The notes beneath the pieces are model-generated. The model did not search any database and had not been told where the DNA came from. It worked only from the letters and a program-made list of their open reading frames with translations. Both the position numbers and the translations under genes were made by a program. DNA of 64,000 nt from Sesamum alatum (taxonomy: Eukaryota; Streptophyta; Magnoliopsida; Lamiales; Pedaliaceae): positions 34,502,479-34,566,478 of the forward strand of contig JACGWO010000005.1 of NCBI GenBank assembly GCA_034509735.1, given 5' to 3'. This document shows positions 59,569 through 64,000 of this stretch, piece by piece. Numbering within the stretch: position 1 is the first letter of the stretch; the number at the start of each line of letters is the position of its first letter.

Positions 59569-60038
59569 AAAAAAGCACTTTCCGGCAACAATTCTCAACG
59601 CCCAAGAATAAAAGTGTTAAATTTAATAAATTAAAGGACTAAACATTTTTTGTACAAATACATGCAACATTTCATTCGATTACTAGGTAATTACATGACT
59701 AAATGTGTGAAAATTATAAAACTTACATGATCAAATGTATTTTTCAAAAGATAAATTGCCAAAATTGCAACATACACATACTTACAAAACTAAAACTAAA
59801 ATTTTGTTAATTTAATTGGAGCGATGAATTTTAATTTCAGGGAGTATTTGGAAAAATAATTTCGAACCTCATTTTGGAATAATGTCTAACAAAATATTGT
59901 TCAAATTTAGATTATGATTTGTTTGAATTTAGAATTATCCAAATAAATTTAAAGAATTTATTATTGCGGATTTAAATTCTATAATTTAAAATAAATAAAT
60001 TGAAATGTAGCCTTATGAAAAAATTGTGAAATATTTAA
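59569..60038. other. AT-rich spacer
   Basis: Nothing recognised. Confidence 0.45.
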
Positions 60039-60318
60039 GGAATAATTACATTTACACCCATCGACTTATAGTCTGTTTACACAAATTATCCCTACTTTTT
60101 ACATAATTACATAAACAATCCCTGACAACCAAAACATAGGGGTAGTTTATGCAATGATATTAACATTTTTGGGGGTGTATGTGTTAACTTTTCAAAAAAT
60201 AAGGGATGGTTCGTGTAAGTGATGTTACCGTTCTGATGGGTGTATGTGTAATTATTCAAAAAAGTAAAAATAATTTGGATAAATAAACAATAGATTAGGG
60301 GATGTAAATGTATATCCC
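60039..60318. mobile_element. MITE in the promoter of the Tim44-like gene
   Basis: The left end is ggaataattacatttacacc; the reverse complement of the right end is gggatatacatttacatccc. The arms continue with tagtctgtttacacaaattatcc against aatctattgtttatttatcc. Non-coding, about 280 bp, ending some 117 bases before the start codon at 60436. Confidence 0.6.
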
Positions 60319-60435
60319 AATATTTTAATTCTCCCACATCTTGCAAAATAATTTAAAAACTTTGTAAAGTGGGCAAAATATACTCCAAAACCTCTCCTAA
60401 TTCTCAAGAACCCTGACAAAAACCTTCCCGTTTTC

Positions 60436-63400
60436 ATGGCGAAAGCTCTGGCACAGGTACTTCATCTTCGATGCATTTCCTTCATCTTTTGTTCCTGCAA
60501 TTCCATTCCTTTTCTCTTTTTATATTAATCTTGTTTTTGCAGTCTCGGCGCCGGATTCTTCCATTTCTAACGCCATCCCGTCGGTGGCTTGAGCAACCCT
60601 TCGAGCCTACTTCTTGGATGCTGAAATTGGTACCACTCCCACTCTGCTTAAATCAAGAGTTAAATTTAATGTGAAAATGCGTTGTGTCTGTGTGTGTTTG
60701 TGGGGGGGGGGGGGGGGAAGAGGGAATGGTGGATCGCAATTGGAATTCAATATCACGGGAAGTCACTTTCTATACCTAAGATTTGACCATGTTAATGAAC
60801 TTCTGTTTTATGTAACAAGCATCAAACACTATGCTTGGAGTTGTTCCTATCTCGGTTTCTAGTTCCATGGCTTCATTTCGTAACATTTTTCACATCTGTA
60901 GAGGATCTCTCCGTTGAAGCAGATAAAGTGCCACGGAAGACGTTTATCTTTGCTGTATTGGAGATGTTGAAACTAATGAGTACATATCACCTAGGTGGTA
61001 GTGGTGTTCTGTTTATGTTTGTTCTCATGCATCATCATCTCCAGATTCTTTCCTTTTATGATTGAACTAGGGGATCTTTGTTCCTTCATATTCTTTGTGT
61101 TTCTAATGTTTGCTTCTAGTTACTTTCCTTATCTTCACACACCTGTTGTTGGTCTGCAGGAGGCCAATTCACCAAACATCACCTATGTCAGGTTGTTTAG
61201 TGTGCAAGCAAGTCCCCCTGCTCAAGCCCGACAAATGGTATGGTATTACTCTCCAAAATTTGGCTTTGTTAGTTCAAGGGCTTTCTCATAGGATGGGATG
61301 GAGTTAACTGTTTATGTATAAGGTGTAATAACCGAGGTCTTTGAAAGGTGTAGTGACATTGTATGAGGAACAAGCATCTTGGTGAGAAGCAAAATTTTGA
61401 ACTCACCAGGATCTGTCCTCTGTGGTGGGAGGTCTTTATGATATGCAACTTCATGTACGTAGAAGAGATATTCTATTGGCCAGATATGCTTCCGGTGAGC
61501 GCAAGATGAAGACTGAACAGAAAGATGCAAACAATCTGGTATTAAGAAGGATAAATGTTGGAAAGAATCAGAAAGAAGAATAACAATTTCATCCATCTAA
61601 GGGAACTCAAAGCAATATTTTAATTATTCAAGAAATGTTCCACTTGCTTAAAATAATATTTCATTCCATGGGCGGAATGATTATTGACACTAACCTGAAT
61701 CTTATCAGACACCTGCATTCAACTAGTGTCCTCTGCTCCTCAAAACATTAGTCTCCCCATCAGAGACTGTGGATGGCTTGACAAGTTAAACAGTACTTCT
61801 TGTGGTTGATATTATCAGATTGGGGTTTGGTTTCCTTCAAAAAAAGAGTTTGGTCGGGGGCGGGGGCGGGGGACTTGAGATCAAGGAGCTTGCAAATCAA
61901 ACATTTCCATTCTCTCTAAGATATGATAGGGAAATATTTCCTGTGATAGAAACCTATGGTGGTTACAGTTATCACAGGCGTGTCTGTGTGCTCATGTGCC
62001 AGGCCAAGCGACTGGTGCCTTTTCAGACCAATACACATGCCTTTGCCTTTGCTTTTCTACCTTTTTCCAGGGGACAAGGTGCACTCAAGGTGTGCCTTTG
62101 TGGAAGCAAGATACGAGTCCAACAACAAGATTTTTCCATTAAATCTAACTTCGGATTCAAGAACCAGGTTTGGTATATATCATGCAGTACTAAAATACCC
62201 CTAACTGATAGACTTGATGAAAAGACAACATAACAAGGTTCTAAGTTGTCAATGACCATATTCACCTTCAAGCTAGGGCCTAGGCTTCCACTTCGCCTCT
62301 TGTTTGCTTCAGGAGCTTCTGAAGTATATTTTTGTGTTTAGCAGGACTGGATATTTGAACAATTTGTTGTTTGATCCTGGACAGGTGTTATATTTGGAGT
62401 TTTGCGCATTTTACTGCCTTATAATGCATAAGCTAGAAAAAAGATAGGGTATGTAAAAGGAAAAAGTTTTAATAAATAGAAAACCTAAAGTATCAATTAT
62501 TAGAATCTTAAATAGTTAATTGTATGGTGTAAGTGTTAACATGTTCTACAACTCTGGTTTTCGCATTTTAGGTTTCATTTGCACTAGATATATGAAACTG
62601 AAGATGTCATGTCTGTTACAAGCTTCCCTACTAGTCCCTTCTCTATCTAAATTCCCTGACATTATGTTTGGAGTGATAATTTGAAGTAGAAATTCGTATC
62701 CCTATTAACAAATCCTTTAAATTTCTTTGGATAATGCCACATTACAAAGGATTTCAAGTTTTTTAACTCTTAACTTTGAACTATATTTTGTGGAATATGG
62801 AATATTGATAGATTCAGGTTCACTTCATATGGAGTCATTTGAAATCCCTCTCCAAATCCAAATTCATCAATCCAGGAGCCTGAGTTTGCTTGGCTATTAT
62901 ATGTTTGAGCATGGCTCCACAGTCATCTTTCTTTCATGTATTTTTGGTATAATGTCTATCAACTCTGTTAGATTGAAATACATATTACATAATAAAATCC
63001 CCACGTTCTTGAACTGTGTATGCAGGGGGCTGTTCAAGTCTCAATGACAAGTCCTGGATTTGTGTATGAGCCATATTCGCCCCGGGAACCAATCTCGTTC
63101 TGGTATAGGTGAGTAGGATTATTTTATATTGTGGATTTCTCTGGAATATTGTGCCATGTCCTTATTGAGGACCGTCACGTTGTAACACATTTGAGGATCA
63201 TAAAATAATTTAACAATTTATTCCTCTATAATATGGTCATGCTACTATGCCTTAGTCCTGGGAATTGCCACATGATATCCGATTGGATCTATGACGAAAT
63301 TATTTGCCTTGTTCAACTAGTTCGTTATTATGTCTTCTGGAAGTATCTCCAGGATGTCAATTTTACTATCTAAGGTCAACCATCCCCCAGAAAGAAATAG

Positions 63401-64000
63401 AATAAAGTTTGAATCATCGCAGTTTCATCAAACTTGAAAGTCAGTATGAACTGATACCAAGAAGCTTGTCAGAGCTGTACTGAGCAAATGAAAGCTTTTG
63501 TGTTCCAAACATATGGTGCCTGCCATGGCTGCGCAGGTGAAAGCCCAGCGCAATTTTTTGCAAATGGCGCTAGGCTCTCGCCTTTTTACGTCATGCTTCA
63601 TGGCAATCGCCATTTATAACTATGATATACCCTTGTAATAATCACAGTATAACACAATGATTTATATTTAGAATTGGATGGTTCTTTGGAGGAATCGGCA
63701 TGAGTCCTCACAACTTTGCATACATAACATATATTAATAATGAAATCAGAAATGGGTGTTGACAAGAAAATATGACCCCTTTGTACCTACATAAACCACA
63801 CCTTCATGACATTCATGTAAAGAAAATCCTTGAGGACTAAGCATTAAATTCCAGAATTGAGCAACTTGAAATCAGAACAGAAATTGCAAAACTGGATCTG
63901 TTTGGCAGATTTAGTGGGTAGTCAATGGCATTACCCTCATTTGGCATAATCACCATGTTTATGAGTTTATATTGGAATCTGAAGTTTGTTGGTTCACAAA
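60436..64000 (+). CDS. Mitochondrial Tim44-like / MRPL45-like protein (5' part; gene runs off the window)
   Basis: Exons seen: 60436-60456, 60543-60629, about 60904-61005 (end uncertain), 61160-61237 and 63026-63108; more must lie beyond 64000. The start MAKALAQ is joined to SRRRILPFLTPSRRWLEQPF, an Arg/Ser-rich mitochondrial presequence. Then come EADKVPRKTFIFAVLEMLKL, ITYVRLFSVQASPPAQARQM and GAVQVSMTSPGFVYEPYSPR, then EPISFWYR. These blocks match a plant Tim44-related protein, the domain shared by the import-motor tether Tim44 and mitoribosomal protein L45. The Tim44 domain proper would be encoded downstream, so the assignment rests on the N-terminal blocks from memory. The exon 3 acceptor must be the second of two overlapping AGs (60904) to keep frame. 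The last intron runs from 63109 past the window. Confidence 0.7.
60702..60717 (+). repeat. Run of 16 G in an intron
   Basis: An uninterrupted G tract follows tgtgtgtttgt in the second intron of the Tim44-like gene. Long G runs are rare in such AT-rich DNA and are prone to length error in sequencing. Confidence 0.9.
61856..61872 (+). repeat. (GGGGGC) tandem, G-quadruplex-prone
   Basis: Three runs of five G separated by single C lie in the fourth intron of the Tim44-like gene. A fourth GGGG lies 31 bases upstream, enough in principle for a quadruplex on the sense strand or transcript. Confidence 0.7.

Noticed and set aside
63673..63763. Candidate next exon of the Tim44-like gene (IGWFFGGIGM..)
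   Set aside because: It joins in phase after FWYR but the frame ends at a stop soon after and does not give the expected Tim44-domain continuation.
63852..63921. Another candidate last exon (IEQLEIRTEIAKLDL)
   Set aside because: In phase and after an acceptor-like ttccag, but it stops within 25 codons and lacks the expected domain; more likely the true exon is beyond the window.
1..64000. CRISPR arrays, bacterial operons, organelle insertions, viral genes
   Set aside because: No regularly spaced repeats, no Shine-Dalgarno gene strings, and no plastid, mitochondrial or viral coding sequence recognised.

Overview
This is eukaryotic nuclear DNA from a flowering plant, almost certainly a eudicot. 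It is AT-rich, the genes are split by many GT-AG introns, and the families include plant-only proteins: AXR4, a kinesin-14 of the KIN-14S type, a plastid DnaJ-ferredoxin protein, a DUF1995 plastid protein and a defensin-like peptide. The space between genes is filled with short non-autonomous transposons. I cannot name the species. There are no operons, CRISPR arrays, rRNA genes or convincing tRNA genes.

Layout. (1) 1-2499: repeat-rich flank with a probable degraded retrotransposon LTR. (2) 2500-8169 (-): AXR4-type ER protein, two coding exons around a 4.2 kb intron. (3) 8170-11572: intergenic, with a Helitron-like element, microsatellites and an inverted-repeat element. (4) 11573-20793 (+): complete 11-exon GH2 endo-beta-mannosidase. 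(5) 20794-24018: intergenic, with a 620 bp inverted-repeat MITE. (6) 24019-29259 (-): DeSI/PPPDE-type putative deSUMOylating protease, four coding exons, with an hAT-like insertion in the last intron. (7) 29260-34616: transposon-rich (MITEs, SINEs, a foldback element). (8) 34617-39668 (+): plastid DnaJ plus ferredoxin-like protein, seven exons. (9) 40545-46234 (-): plastid DUF1995 (LPA3-like) protein, nine exons, with an apparent 1-base deletion. (10) 46235-49389: intergenic. (11) 49390-53809 (+): KIN-14S-like minus-end kinesin, 13 coding exons. (12) 53810-57766: intergenic, with LTR-like and Helitron-like repeats. (13) 57767-58694 (+): two-exon defensin-like secreted peptide. (14) 58695-60435: intergenic. 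(15) 60436 to beyond 64000 (+): 5' part of a mitochondrial Tim44-like/MRPL45-like gene.

The genes are independently transcribed housekeeping and developmental genes and do not form a pathway. Two encode plastid proteins, one mitochondrial, one ER and one microtubule-based. Exon models were built by hand by joining GT-AG (or GC-AG) junctions that keep the frame and the family alignment. Complete models add up to whole codons: 490, 970, 223/224, 270, 332, 780 and 81 residues.

I found no convincing new multi-gene system. The observations most worth checking are: the DUF1995 exon where a 1-base loss is exactly compensated by an acceptor 5 bases downstream; two GC-AG introns; a 33-base tandem duplication in the kinesin neck region; a SINE and two MITEs with visible target-site duplications; and a long-arm foldback element.
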